Below are positions 11,916 through 24,807 of a stretch of 64,000 bases of DNA, one piece after another. The notes under the pieces are model-generated. The model was not told where the DNA came from and did no database searches. It worked only from the letters and a program-made list of their open reading frames with translations. The DNA lies in contig JAAOOA010001136.1 in the NCBI GenBank assembly GCA_012861695.1, positions 1 to 64,000 of the forward strand, in the 5' to 3' direction. Made by a program: the position numbers and the translations under genes. The stretch comes from Trematomus loennbergii (lineage: Eukaryota; Chordata; Actinopteri; Perciformes; Nototheniidae). The first letter of the stretch is position 1; the number at the start of each line of letters is the position of its first letter.

Positions 11916-14833
11916 TTAAGTGTACATGGAAATGTACATCCACTGAAAATACAGAACAGACATGTTTTTCTATAATGAATCATTATGAAGTAAATGTTGA
12001 TTGTTGGCTGCATTATCAGAATTAAAATCAGAATTAGAAAACAATTTATTTATTGACATTTACATTTATATAAACTTAAAAAGTTTAAGTCAGAATGTGT
12101 AATAAAAAGATAAAATAGAGTAAATATATTCATATAAACCTTAGTAGTAAAATGTCCAATAAAAGACTAAATAAAATGGAATACAAATGTAAGAATAATG
12201 ACAGCATCAGCATTTCACTTGGTTTCTTCACTACATTTGGGGTATTAACAAAAGTTGGTCTATTGCCACTTTTAATAACATTATGTCCATTTTATCCAGA
12301 CAAGTATTTATTTCTTCTGTCTTCTAGTCTATCCCAAAAATGGTGGTATGTAAAACAATCTTAAATGACCTTCTAAAAGAAGAATACATTTCATTACCTC
12401 CGACTCCTGAAGAGTGATGGCTTGTCCCCCAGACAATTGTTTAAAGATTTCTGTTGAGTAATACACGCTTCGTAAATCAATTGTCATAAGTCATATGTAT
12501 TCTAAATATGTCTTCATCAACATGTTTAGAAAGCAAGAATGGATGTCTCCGGTACTTACTGTACATGCATTCGAAGCGGAGGATGAGACTGATGAAGCTC
12601 TCCAGAGTCAGGTGTCCAGAGGAGGCTCCGTAGCGCAGCGCCATCAAACTCAGCATGTCATCCTTCACCTTAATGCCTGTTCAACATACACACAGCAATA
12701 TGTAGAAGGAGTTTTGGCATTTAGTTATTTTGAGGATATTACATGTTTTGCACAAGCCACATTTTCACTTGCACTATTTGACCACACTGAATGAATTGAA
12801 ACGTTGACTTTAATTAAATGTGGAAAATAAAAAATATTAGGTTCAAGTTGATATTATTGCTTCCAACTGACCTAATACAATTATGTGGAATCCGTTGACG
12901 TAATACATTTAATTAAAGTCAACTTTTACTTTTTAACAGGTTAGGTTTGTATCACTTATTTTGTCTTTTCCCGGCAATTCTTACAAGAAATAGCAATTAT
13001 GATTGCAAAACATACACTCCTGCACACTGCCCTTTTTTCATGCTTTAATATGAATGTTTCTGTAGAGAGACCTTTATCCGATTATTTATCATCAATAAAA
13101 GAGGAAAGTCTGTCTATCGAATAATTTTGAATTTAAGCTTTGTACCTAAAGCTCGGAAAGCGTTCCTCAGCTCGTTCATTGACAGTGTTCCAGTTCGTGA
13201 AACGTCAGTGCGGAAGAAAATGTCCTGGTAAAAGAAGAAAGCACCATCAATGATCATCCCATATCTGTATTTAAATGTCCTACGGTAGAATAAAGAGACT
13301 ACTATATAGCAATTCCAAAATATATTATAACAATTTTTTTTACAACACTCCTTTTACCTTGTACATGAGGACCTTCTTCCACAGACGAACAAATTCCTCC
13401 CCATTCAGTTTGCCGGTGATTGATGTCTAAACAAACATTAAAGGTCACTATCATGCAATTTTTAGGCATTAGCATAGGTCTCAGATATATAAAAATGAAT
13501 AAAAAACATGTCTATGAAGGGGGCGGGGCTTATGCCTGCTCATGCGGGACCCGGCAGATACTGTCTAAAATAAATTCTGCGGTGATGAAATGCCAAAACC
13601 ACATCCAGGATCATTTCTGAAACAGTATGGAGCTCAAAGGCTTTCTCTCTTGCAGGTTTACCACAAGGTGACTATATTTCCTGCTTCTTCACACATGTGC
13701 TCTCCAGTACAGCTTAGCTCTGAGTGTTGGCATGCTTGCGAATGTAAACAAAGACCATATTACATCCAAAAACGTCGAGCATTGATTCTGATAGCGAGTT
13801 TCTAATAGGGCCGTGGGTCCACCACGTTGGTGCCATCCGATATGAGGTAAATAACATCAATGGCAAATCTGGATCAGCTGTTGTAGCCCCGTTTTCAGAG
13901 ATTTGCGCACGGAGGAAAAGAGAGAGGGTTTTATTTTCTGACACTTTGTGAGTTCCCTGACACGCCGGGGACACATATGTATGTATAAAAGACATCAAAA
14001 GGTGCATTTTGCATGATAGGTCCCCTTTAAGGTATTAAGAGCTGTATATGATGATTCATGCTTTAGCCTTTCATTTAATATGTTTATTAGAGGTAAATAA
14101 AAAAAGTATAAATCTTTACTTTATTATTCATTTAAATGAATTTGGTATCAATACCGAAATCAACATCAATGTTATCAAATGCATCAACAGGATACATCCA
14201 TCAGAGCGACCATGCTGCGACAGGCATCAATGGTAAAGCCTCCAGATTTCAAATCTCCTAAAGAAGAAGACAAGAAAAAAAAGAAAAGGCATCATTAGGC
14301 ATGGTTACTTTGGCCTTTACTCTGCAATAGCAGTGCCCATTTCACTTTAGATAATGACCATACTGTATATTAAGACTCTTGTTTTTTTTTTATAAAACCT
14401 GCTCATATGATTTTACAGTTCAAACCTTTCAGGACGTTTTCATTCAGAAGCCTCTGCAGCTGCTCAGCATCCACCTCTTCGTACTGGAAATGGATGAAAG
14501 CAAGATTAAATAGACTGATGTAAACTTGTCCAAATATTTTGTAAGTGAGTATGCTGTTAGCCACAAGCTAAAAGAAAACAAGATTGACCTGTCCATACGT
14601 CCAGCTCAGCTAGCAATACTGTTACCGTATTTGGCTAACATTGGTCTTGCTGCAATCACAAAAAGCAGGCTAAATCAGCAGGACATGTTAGCCTCTTAGC
14701 TAAAGGCCGAATCATTCAGTTGCTTTTGCTGTTGTGGTTCCATTTTTCAATTAGGTATTTAGCTAGGCAGTGAGAATGAAAATATTACCTTGTCGGAGTT
14801 TTGGCGGAAAAAGGATATCTTATTCTCGTCGTC
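11916..14833 (-). other. Gene A penta-EF-hand (PEF) domain exons
   Basis: Eight exons encode the calcium-binding domain. Visible segments are [31 protein letters not shown]; the loop region [52 protein letters not shown]; and the last EF-hand ending in [11 protein letters not shown]. The order matches calpain domain IV. The spacing of Asp/Ser/Thr/Gly/Glu in the second and third loops is compatible with calcium binding. The acceptor of exon 13358-13426 is only 11 bp from the end of a MITE inserted in the intron. Confidence 0.88.
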
Positions 14834-17800
14834 CTGTTCATTTTTGACTTGTTTGATGTTGAACTTAAATAAAGATAAAGTGCAAGAGATGAATTTTACC
14901 CCAAATGACATTTATAAAAAGTTATAGTTAAAGGTGGGGTAGGTAAGTTTGAGAAACCGGCTCGAGATACACTTTTTGTTATATTCCATGGAATGCTCTT
15001 AACATCCCGATAGCAATGAATATCTTAAGTGCTTTGACAAAAAATCCATAAAAAAATGTCATCTGTGGAAGCCGTAATACTGTAAAAAGCACAACCAATC
15101 ATTTTAGCTGGCCCGGCTAAAGTAACTGGATGGCCTACCTGCCTGTCAGCCTTCCATCTGTGCTAAACTTATCTCGTGCCCTCATTGGTCATGTGCGCGT
15201 TCGTGTGTGTTGAAGGAGGGGCTCTGTAAGGAAGTGGCAGATTTGTTTTCCGGCTGTGTATTTTCAAATTCTAGCGCACTCGAGCTGGTTTCTCCGAAAT
15301 TACCTACCCCACCTTTAAGGACATACTGTAGAATCAGAATAATAAACAACAATGGAATATCATTATATCTTACACACCCTTTCAGTTGGCTCATCTTGAG
15401 GGTCACCAGAGTTCTCACTGTCAGGAAAGATTTAGCAGGTTTTATTGTCTGATGTACAAACCGAGTTGGTTAATGGTAGTAGAGAGAGGGACTTACTAGA
15501 CCATGGCCTCTGCCTTGGACATGATGGTCAGGATGAAGGAGGCCTTCTCATTGGCATTGAAGGAGGACGGTACGATCAGGTACTCACCAGGCCTCAGCAT
15601 CAGGAACTCCATCACCTCACGTGCATTAATGTAGGTTTTACTTTGGGCAACTGGTGCGTGGCTACTGAAGAAGGAGGCTGGGAACTTCCCCTTCTGCGCC
15701 TTGTACTGTAGTCATAAATAAAGAGGGTTAACCCTAACCCTAACTCTTTAAATCAGTCACCTGAGCTGCAAAATGTGGATGGAGGTTTAATAAGGGAAAC
15801 ATTTCTTACCTTGTCTTTCACCTTGAGGGAAATCAGTAGAGTTCATGTTGGCGACAAAAAGGAATTCATTTAATATATTAGCGTCAAATGTTCAATTAAA
15901 TTATTGTATTTTTCTAACAAGCATATGCTTCACACACATAGAAAGCAGACACTGCCTAAGTCTTAGATCTACCTCACTAACCAACTCTTGAGTAACCCAC
16001 AAACGGGTTATATGGACTTTTACTGTTGTCCTCAGGTTACTGTGGTTACATTTGATTTACTGCGACCCTCTGATTCCTTTGACTTTCATTGAGATGTTCT
16101 GTCAATTGATAAACGTTGAAAGTATTCTAAACCTGATTAAGATATTTATTCCTTTACTCATTCATTCTCTCTATGGACGCTCTATGGACTTCAGCAAGAC
16201 GTATAGTTGTTTTCACTTAAAGGTGGGGTAGGTAATTTTGGAGAAACCAGCTCCAGTGCGCTAGAATTTGAAAATACACAGACGGAACAAATCTGCCACT
16301 TCCTTACAGAGCCCCTCCTCCAACACACACGAACGCGCACATGACCAATGAGGGCACGAGATAAGTTTGTGCACAGATGGAAGGCTGACAGGCAGGTAGG
16401 CCATCCAGTTATTTTAGCCGGGCCGGCTAAAATGATTGGTCGTGCTTTTTACAGTACTACGGCTTCCACAGATGACATTTTTTTATGGATTTTTTGTCAA
16501 AGCACTTAAGATATTCATTGCTATCGGGATGTTAAGAGCATTCCATGGAATATAACAAAAAGTGTATCTCGAGCCGGTTTCCTCAAATGTACCTACCCCA
16601 CCTTTAATCTGACAACCTCAGCTGCCTTCCATATCTACTGATTGTATATCCATAATAGTCCTTATACTTTGACAACAAAAGCAAAAGGAACAACAGTATT
16701 TACCTCAAATACACAGAGACCAATGTGGAGGCTTTGAACCAGGTGTCTGTTTCTCTTGTCAGGCTTTTGCATGAGAGACACCAGCACATTTTTCTCTCCA
16801 TTGTTCTCCGGACTTTGACCGCCAATCTTGACCCGATACTGTGGATTGGTCCAGTAACTGTCTGCAAGACAAAGAGTACGATTTATTTGCATGTATAATT
16901 TTGTAAATAGTCTGATATGTGATTTGATATATTATCAAGATTAAATTAAAACGTTTTAGGTTTACTGATGAACAACAAAATGGAGTAACAAGGCAAATTG
17001 AAGTTTAAATGGCCAACTATCTATTACTGAATCTACATTTTCATAGCTTGTGGAAACAAAGACATGTGAATTGTTTGGTTATTCTGTGCTTTACAAGATT
17101 CTAAGTCAAGCTTTCCCATGAAGAACAGAACATAACTCTTTATCACACACAAATTGAAATTGATCCCTGCATTTAACCAATCTAGTAATAGGAGTGGACA
17201 AATATTGTACAGCGCTCAGGGAGCAGTAGGGAGGGTCTGGTGCATTGCTCAAAAGGCACCACAGGGGGGTGGTTGTGCTGGATGTGTTGGGGGGCATGTC
17301 TCTTCTGCCTGGGGCACCCAGAGTGTCTTGCAGCGCCACTGCCGGCGACCCTCTGGTTCCCAGCCAAGCCATTATTGATTCAGGTACTGCCGCCCCAGAA
17401 TGCTCCAATGCTCTTACATAAAGGTTAGGGTTGGGGCTAAGATTAAGACTAACCCTAGTCTTGTTTAGTCACTTCCTAGACAAAAGGGACATTAAAAAAC
17501 TAAGCAGGAAAAAGGAGTGTGACCTCTGTTGTCAAATTATGTTATCTGGTGATTCGACAGGTGTAATTTCCTAGTCCTTTAAAGAGTAATCGATCACATA
17601 ATATGGCACATTTTATCCAGCCTTATTAATTGTAAGTCCAGATATCCTTAAAGTACCTCTATTATTCATGCATCCTCCAGCAGTTGTTCCTGCAACCCAT
17701 CGACCATCATTCATGTAGGTCTTCCAGTGACAGGACGAGTTTCCATCAAGGTAGTCTGGACTCAGGGAGCAGATGTCCAGATCTGTGTAGAACTCACACA

Positions 17801-20800
17801 AGTCTTCCAGGCTCATCCTGTGGAGATTCATTTGACGTAATATATTTGCCCTCTGGATATGATGCTGGAACTATGAAACCCTAACCTGACATATTTTCAA
17901 TAGGTACAGATTAATTATCTTTCTTTCCAAAGAGTTTTGAAGTAGTTGCTACTGTATATTAAATCCAGGTGCATAAAAAGGTTTCAACATTTAATTTAAT
18001 TGGCTTACCAAAACTCTCCATCATCAGCAACTGAAAGGCACATTTCCCGATCTTTGGAACTCACGGTTTGCCACAGAGGAGACCTTAAAGAGGGACAATA
18101 TTTTATTTCAGTTGATTCTAGACATTCAGGGGCATGTTATTACAGAAACATAATATGTCCTGGAGATTAGAACATTAGGCCTCTCCCCATGTTCTGCTTA
18201 TATGCAAATACAGTGGCACAGTACAAAGCTTAGGTTTTAAATGACAGAACTACTTTATAATATCCATAACCAAATGACCGTTTCAAGTCCTTAATATGGG
18301 AATGTACAGAAAAGATAACATAAGTGATTTTATATAAAAATTAAAAAAGGATCCTGGCTCTCACGCTTCATTCTTGAAAGACCTTTTTAATCCTTCTAAA
18401 TACTACCTTTAGGAATGTACCACAAAGGCCATTGCATTGCGTATATTCCAATACAGCAAAAGACCCATGGCTGCTGCCAATCTTTATTTATATTATCATA
18501 TGGAAAACAATCTCAATACAGTGTTTCCCCTAGGATGGAGTCATAGCAGCGGTGCTAAGGCACGTGTGTCTCTCCAACTTTAAACGATATTTTTGGTTTA
18601 CTGTCCTATAGTATACATTGGAATGATTTCAAACCTGTTTTTATTTATCCTAATAATTATAAAGGAGTGCCTTGGAAATATGTGTTTACATAATTTGTGG
18701 TCAAAACGTTTGAGACCCTCTGAGATAATTAAGACTAAAATGAACTATCTAAACACTCAGAGAGTCCTTTACCTCACTGAGCCTCTCAGTCTGACAGGAG
18801 AGCTCTCCTCCACCCTGGTTGTAGAAACATCTACTTCTTATATCCGTTAGTGTAGCTAGCACCAGATTCTAATAACAACAGCGCCGGTACCGGTGCGCCC
18901 TCTCTCTCTCTCCCTCGCTCTGTCACTCCCACTTTGGCTGTGAGCTGCGGGCGCCTGATAAGCCAACATCCCCCACTTTCATCACTTACAGCGCCCATCG
19001 TACAGGGCAAATGAAAAGTGTAACCGGGGTGATTTACTTAATTATGAATATTGTTACATCAAGGCCGAAAATTAGGATGAGCGCCAACGGTCAAAACATA
19101 TTTTGCCCTCCCAGAGCTACCAGCGCAGCGCCCCCCAGATCTGCCGCCTATGTCGCCTATGCCAAAAAATTGGCCCTGCCTAGTACATACAGGGGCAATG
19201 TCTCAAGATTTAGCAAAAATACACCTTTATTGAACATACAGTAACACAAATACTACAAATCCACATAACAAACAATACAAAATAGCTTTTTTAATAGCTG
19301 CGCCGCCTCTATTTGTATATAGGGGAAACACAGCAATATGTCTTCAAATAAGAGCCATGTCTCTCTGAAGTTGTTCTCACCGATCGCTCCAGTCTCTGTT
19401 CCACTCTCCTGTGCCCCAGGGGTTCCACAAACGCACCAGGTTTATTTGTTTCCCTCGGCTCATCATCTGAACAGTCATCATGGCAGACAGCACCACAATT
19501 ATGTATCATACGCTCATCAAAATGCAATAAATGATTCCAAATTATTAATGCAAAGGTAGTAAAAGCTTAAAAACCTATTTAATAGCTGTTGTTTATGTTA
19601 TCTTGTGCAATGTCTTCCGTTTATTTCCTTACCTGTTTCACACCCGTAACAGTGTAGGCATGGCCTTGGACCAATCCATTCGGTAAAACGGCGTTGGCAG
19701 ATGTTTCCTACAAGCCAAAAACATTTATCATTGATGAAGTTAATGGATTGTACACAAGTGAAAACTCGTCCAAAAGAATTACTAATTCTTACAGTAGTCT
19801 AGAAATGATTTGACTGTGAAGAATTAAATAAAGGTTAGCTAAATGTAAAATTACAGGAAAAAAATGTGGTTAGGCCAAAGAAATATGTTTTAAAAGTTGG
19901 AATATAAAGTTACAGAGAAGATCTACTTTCATGTGTGTACAGCCAACAGCCATCACATAAAGAATATAAATGGGAGGCAAGTCTTGACCATTGATACTGG
20001 ACTTCAAAATGGCGCCCATTCATTTGAATGAAAAATGCTCCATAAGTGCATACAAATTGCCAAAAAGTGTTGCTTTTCCTCAAGGTACGTTACTTACTGC
20101 TCATGATTAGTAGTGTTTTCTATGCCAAAACCTATTCCGTCTATAGACTTTACAATGGTATGATGTTTTGCAAATAAAGCGCCACTATAGGCTCTTGCAA
20201 TGTTTTGCAAATATAATCTATCAACGTATCAATGTTCATGGGATATGAGTAAACATTTTGAAGTTATGGCAAAATTGCAGCTAAACTTCTGCTACAACAT
20301 AGTTGAATAATATCCAGCCAGTGATGGTTTTGTGTGGTAAATGTGTCCTTACCCCCTGAGCTGTACCACAGCCCATTAGAGACTTGGTTTGGCTAGCTCT
20401 GCATATCAGCTCCCACAGGTTTGTGGGGGGGTTTGACAGCGCGATCGACATGTGAACACCACCAGTGAAGTCCATCATGGCCTCGGCAGGAGTTCCAGCA
20501 TTCATGTCAGTATAGGAACCACACACTCTACAAAATGGATTTGAAAATATTGTTACAGATACTCCAATTCATGCTGAGATACAAAAAATGTTGAGAAACA
20601 ATGTCATTGTCATACTTGGCATAGGCTTTCTCCATCAAAGCAGGCCAGAACTCATTTTGGTCTTTGGAGTGGACAAAGATCAGTCTGCCATCAATTGTTG
20701 GTAGCTTGTCATCAATGATGACGTCAACCCATCTTCCGAATCTCCAAAACTGATCGGTTAAACCAAGACGGAATGAAAGATCCATTTAATACCAAGTAAC

Positions 20801-23731
20801 TATTCAAAGTAAAACATCGCATTGTGTGTCTCATTATTTAAGTTCTGTGTCAGTCATTCATTATTTTCGCTAAAATATTCCTTTTACTCATTGCACACAT
20901 TTCTTCAAAAGTGCGGTCCACAAGAGTTTGGGAATTGTCTTTTGGCATATTAAGTTTGATTACAATCATAGTTCAATGAAAAAATAAGAAATATTTGTTG
21001 TGAATATTTACCCTGAAGTGGAACATCCCGCAGTATTTCCCATTGAATGTTTGCTCAAGAGGGACGACTTTACAGAGGATGTCATTTTGGAAGGTCAGTG
21101 CTCCAATAGAGGCCAGAAACCAGCAGTTTTCTGGTTAAAAAAACATATTGAGGCAATGAGTTGTTGAGACAAGAAAGCATATTATTAGAAAGATCAAGAC
21201 AGAAGAAATGTCTTTACCAACTAGTCCTTGACCAATGTCAAACCTGGAGACCCCGTCAAGTACAAAGGCTGGATAAGGAGCAATTTTCTGAAACAGGGGG
21301 AGTGTTGAAGAGTGAACAACGAAAATACATTCACATTTTTATGCAATGAAATTACCAATGATTCTTCATTTAGAGTTAGACATATGAACATATGAGTATT
21401 GTTAACATTACATATCAATACAAAAAATGTTACATATCAATACAGTCCTGTAAATATTAGGTTTCTATACCACAAAACTGCATTCTTAATTGTGTTTTGA
21501 GGAATATTTTGTTCTCATCGCTTAGGTTTTCTTATTACAACTATTACAAATACAAAGTCTGCAATAATCCAATTTGAGAGTTGATTGGTATGGGTCAAAC
21601 ACACTTTCACACACACTGTAACCCTGAATCCAACTGAGTAGATTGGTTTAAATTAACAACCTCAAGGTTTAAAATGTGTGACTGTTATTATGTGAACATA
21701 AAGGTTCATAATGTATGGAAAGCACAGGTTATTTATAACTGATTAGGCTGTATGGTGGGGTCATCCATTTTTGTTACCAGATAGTTGAAAATGAGAACAG
21801 TGGTAGTACGATTTTTTTTATCTCCGGAATTGGTCTAGCTCTATGCTGATGACAGACTTCTATTTATGACTAACTTGATAAAACACACATATAAACTCTC
21901 ATCTATAGCAAGCCGTGCGACAACTTGACAGTGCGACAATTGAGGCATTACTAGTGACACCAGGCACCGTACTAGTGGTACCAAAGTTCGAACTAGTCAA
22001 CTTTATGACTCACTAGTGGCAACACATCCTCACTCCATCCGGTCGGCGTATGTTGACGTTATGTTAAGGTCCCCTGTGGTCTTTTTCCAACGCAAGGGGG
22101 CGGCCCTTAGCGTACATTTTCAACTTTCCGGGATGTCCATAGGCTTCTTGAGATCGCGAGCGAATGCTTCCCGCCACGGGCCATTCTCTGCTGAAGCATA
22201 CGTTGCGAGACTGCATTGCATTAAAAACATTATGCTCTCTATATATTGTCTTTATTATGCTTTAAACAGTGTCTCAGGCTTTGGCTATAGGGCGGCTCAA
22301 AGTATTTTGTCCGGCCGTTGTAAAGACTGCTTTGTTTATTGTCCTTGTTTTTGTTTTAAATAAAGCATATTCAATCGAGACATGCCAAACATGTGACGTC
22401 ATATGACGCGTCGCATCTGCGCACAGGGAGCTAGGAGACCCCGTGATCCGTATTCCCCGTATTTTTTAAATAAAGAGATTTTCAATCACGGGCGCGCATC
22501 AAACGTGTGACGTAATGTGGTATTAAAAGTATTAAAAGAGGTGAAAATCACTACAAGTCTGGGCATGTTGAGAGCTGTACATACACACACATTTCATAGT
22601 CTTATATTTCAACAGTTTTACGACAAACTGTGACTTTTTTGACATGGAAATTATTATTTAAGATTGACAAACATCATATGTGTAATTCGTGGCACAATTC
22701 AAACGGGATCGAAAGATAATCTTTCTCTCTCCATTGACTTCAATACATACTTTTTCCGAAATAAGGTCCCATGGAGGAACCCGGAAGTTTGACGGACATT
22801 ACCCACAATCCTCTGTAGCAACCATAGACTGTATAAAACAATTAAATAATACATTATTCCGAGTGTGCTTGCTTTTCTCTTTGAAAGTCATCACATAACG
22901 GCATTGTAATACACGTTTCGGCGGCATTAAATATTACATATCTGCCGTAGTTAACTCTATGTATAGAGCCCTGATGACAAGACTTCTAGACAAACAGGAA
23001 CTGCCGCCAAAACTGAAAACTTGACGTGGATCTTAAATATATAAGCAATTAAACAACATCTTACATTTCTTTTCACACAATACGTCTCCTTGCAGTATCA
23101 ACACTAATTCGGCTGACTTTTATATTTGATCCAATTGGTAGATAGACTCTATTTACGCCATAACGGTGCACAGCTGATAGAAAGGGACACCTACTGGTTA
23201 AAGCACGTTATTGCATTTTATAATTTTATAAAAAAGAAAAAATTGAAAACGGGTCCCACAGACCCAAACAGCACACAAAGGTTAAAGGTAAGCATATAAT
23301 AATGTTGAAATGTGCTAAATATATACACTGCAAAAACAAAAAACAAAACAAAAAAAGGAGTAAAAGTAGCTTACGACTAGTCAACTAGTAAAGTCAAAAT
23401 AAACTCCTACTATTTACGTGAGCATTTTGGCATACACTAGCTAAAAGCACTGTAGGAAACTGCCGGCTTCTGTTGAGCTCTTCCAAAACACTCACCGCTG
23501 GTCTCAGCCACACCACTCGCTTCAGGTCAGAAGGCTTCAGTATCCCTTCGCCGATAGATTTCCTGTCGGGGGGAACATGTCGTCGATGTACCGCACTCCT
23601 CGAATGTTGCAATACTGTTCCAGCTGCTGGTAGTCTTGGTTTAAAAACCTCTCAGGGTTGGCAAAGCAACCATAACCGTCCTGCCTTTGACGGGCCTCCA
23701 TAATGTTCAGACACACACCGGGGGGAGGCAT
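11916..23731 (-). CDS. Calpain large subunit, CAPN13/14-like (gene A), one frameshift
   Basis: Calcium-dependent cytosolic cysteine protease of the classical calpain type. Coding exons, 5' to 3' on the minus strand: 23496-23731, 21218-21287, 21012-21130, 20616-20749, 20353-20527, 19633-19707, 19381-19466, 18009-18083, 17657-17817, 16704-16861, 15810-15821, 15497-15705, 15378-15417, 14789-14833, 14426-14483, 14196-14257, 13358-13426, 13146-13224, 12560-12676, 12398-12450, 11916-11942. All have GT-AG borders and compatible phases. The model gives about 686 residues, the CAPN14 length. Catalytic Cys is near residue 105, His near 261 (GHAY), Asn near 285 (NPWG). The C-terminus reads [12 protein letters not shown] one-base deletion in the run of C at 23568-23573 breaks frame in the first coding exon. 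Gene B is its tandem paralogue. CAPN1/2/9 membership is the alternative. Confidence 0.9.
13438..14030. mobile_element. TTAA-flanked MITE family 2, short form, in gene A intron
   Basis: TTAA at both ends (13438-13441 and 14027-14030). The right terminus reads GCATGATAGGTCCCC before TTAA and the left is its imperfect inverse. Same family as 57273-57856 (short) and 29726-30668 and 39923-40860 (long). The orthologous intron position in gene B (44231-44242) is unoccupied and keeps a single TTAA with matching flanks. Confidence 0.92.
14928..15318. mobile_element. TTAA-flanked MITE family 1, complete copy
   Basis: Begins TTAAAGGTGGGGTAGGTAA and ends with its inverse; about 390 bp. It lies in the gene A intron between exons 15378-15417 and 14789-14833. 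No coding capacity; contains an internal GGCCCGGCTAAA segment. Confidence 0.93.
16217..16607. mobile_element. TTAA-flanked MITE family 1, complete copy, inverse orientation
   Basis: Same family and length as 14928-15318 but inverted. It lies in the gene A intron between exons 16704-16861 and 15810-15821. The TTAA boundaries are 16217-16220 and 16604-16607. The pair could fold back on each other in the pre-mRNA. Confidence 0.93.
17140..17410. repeat. Probable SINE-like dispersed repeat fragment in gene A intron
   Basis: Contains AGCGCTCAGGGAGCAGTAGG and TTGCTCAAAAGGCACC, words typical of a common fish interspersed repeat. No poly-A tail or target duplication found. Identification rests on general resemblance only. 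Confidence 0.4.
18084..19380. other. Gene A intron with possible hAT remnant
   Basis: A CAGTGTTTCCC sequence at about 18520 resembles a hAT tip, followed by GC-rich DNA to about 19150. No matching opposite tip or duplication was identified. No exon. Confidence 0.35.
21288..23495. other. Gene A intron, repeat-derived
   Basis: AT-rich with several blocks that look like old interspersed repeats, for example 22000-22520 and 22690-22830. Reading frames here lack any family motif. No exon recognised. Confidence 0.4.
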
Positions 23732-24807
23732 CGCTGCAGTGTTCGGGCTCTGGTGAGGAAAATGGGAAGCAGAACCATTTTGACATGCAATCATTTTGTA
23801 TACGCATTTAAGAGATGGGAAAGAGGTTTAAGAAAAAACAGCATCGGGTGAAATGAATTGACCATAACACTTCAATGCTTCATTGGATCTCAGCTTTCTC
23901 ATTTGCTGTCTAACATCTTCCACATTTATTCAGTCAGGTTGAGATTAACACCCAAACCAATTTTTCTAAGAATTACATTTACATACTCAGAGGTCAAAAG
24001 GAGTAACAATGTGATCACATTGCAAGTACTGTGAATTACATGTATGCTTAGAACAGGAATAACAAGTAATGTAATGTGACATTTAAAAAACTAATTATAA
24101 AAAGGGATACGATAATAGGAATGTTTCAAAAAAATTAAATAAAAAGAAAAGTCAATTCTGGACGAAGTGGCATGTTAACATGACGATGAATGACAAATGC
24201 AAATTAAACACGTTTTTACACACCTTAAAACTATAAAACAGAGGACAAATGGTGTGACATTCTATCAAATGTACAATTAATAAGCAAATAATAGGCTTTG
24301 CCTTATTTGTAAATACCAGTATTTTAAAATCTGTATTTTAGAGTAAAATATGATTTGCAGTTATGTTAGTAATACAGGCCATGGGGATTAAAAAGCCATG
24401 TGGCACATGATTAATATATATTATTAATATAATTATATCATTCAGTGACCTTTTGTTCCCCATATAGAAACATTGCATTACATTTCTTTCTCTACTTTTT
24501 ATTTTATTTGTCACACATCTGTATCAGTGTCACACTGACATTACATGAGCATATCAAATTAAATTAAATAATACAAATGTTTTGTAATGTATGAAGCACA
24601 TTACACTGGTAGTACTAGTTTTAGAATGATATATCCAGGAGGTCACTAAACATCCTCATAACATATCACTGCACAGTATAGTGCAGCACTATTTCTCAAC
24701 ATTGTCACAGTCCTAAGATTTTAAATAGAACATTTTAACATGCCTGATTTCCTGCACCAAAATGCATTGCTCTATATGGCTATATCATTGGCTTTCGAAA
24801 ATCTTAC

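Larger units (their letters stand above)
15378..17817 (-). other. Gene A CBSW (C2-like) domain and linker exons
   Basis: Exon 17657-17817 encodes SCHWKTY and [12 protein letters not shown], the start of the calpain beta-sandwich domain. Exon 16704-16861 has YWTNPQYRV and [12 protein letters not shown]; 15810-15821 is a 12-nt microexon (VKDK); 15497-15705 has [11 protein letters not shown] and SFILTIMSK. Exon 15378-15417 is the acidic linker toward the EF-hand domain. These motifs are typical of domain III in classical calpains. Two family-1 MITEs (14928-15318 and 16217-16607) sit in introns next to these exons in opposite orientations. Confidence 0.87.
18009..23731 (-). other. Gene A protease-core exons (PC1/PC2)
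   Basis: The first eight coding exons carry the catalytic core. Exon 21218-21287 ends in FDIGQGLV; the next (21012-21130) supplies [14 protein letters not shown] with the nucleophile Cys, where most calpains have GDCWFLA. Exon 20616-20749 encodes a [11 protein letters not shown] segment and the EKAYAK motif. Exon 20353-20527 has the DFTGGV motif. The catalytic His lies in 19633-19707 ([10 protein letters not shown]) and the Asn in 19381-19466 (RLWNPWG). All three catalytic residues are present, so nothing in the core itself argues for loss of activity apart from the upstream frameshift and the altered residues beside Cys. Confidence 0.88.

Noticed and set aside
17106..17408. Overlapping reading frames on both strands of about 100 codons
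   Set aside because: Lie within a repeat-like block in a calpain intron and show no family motif.
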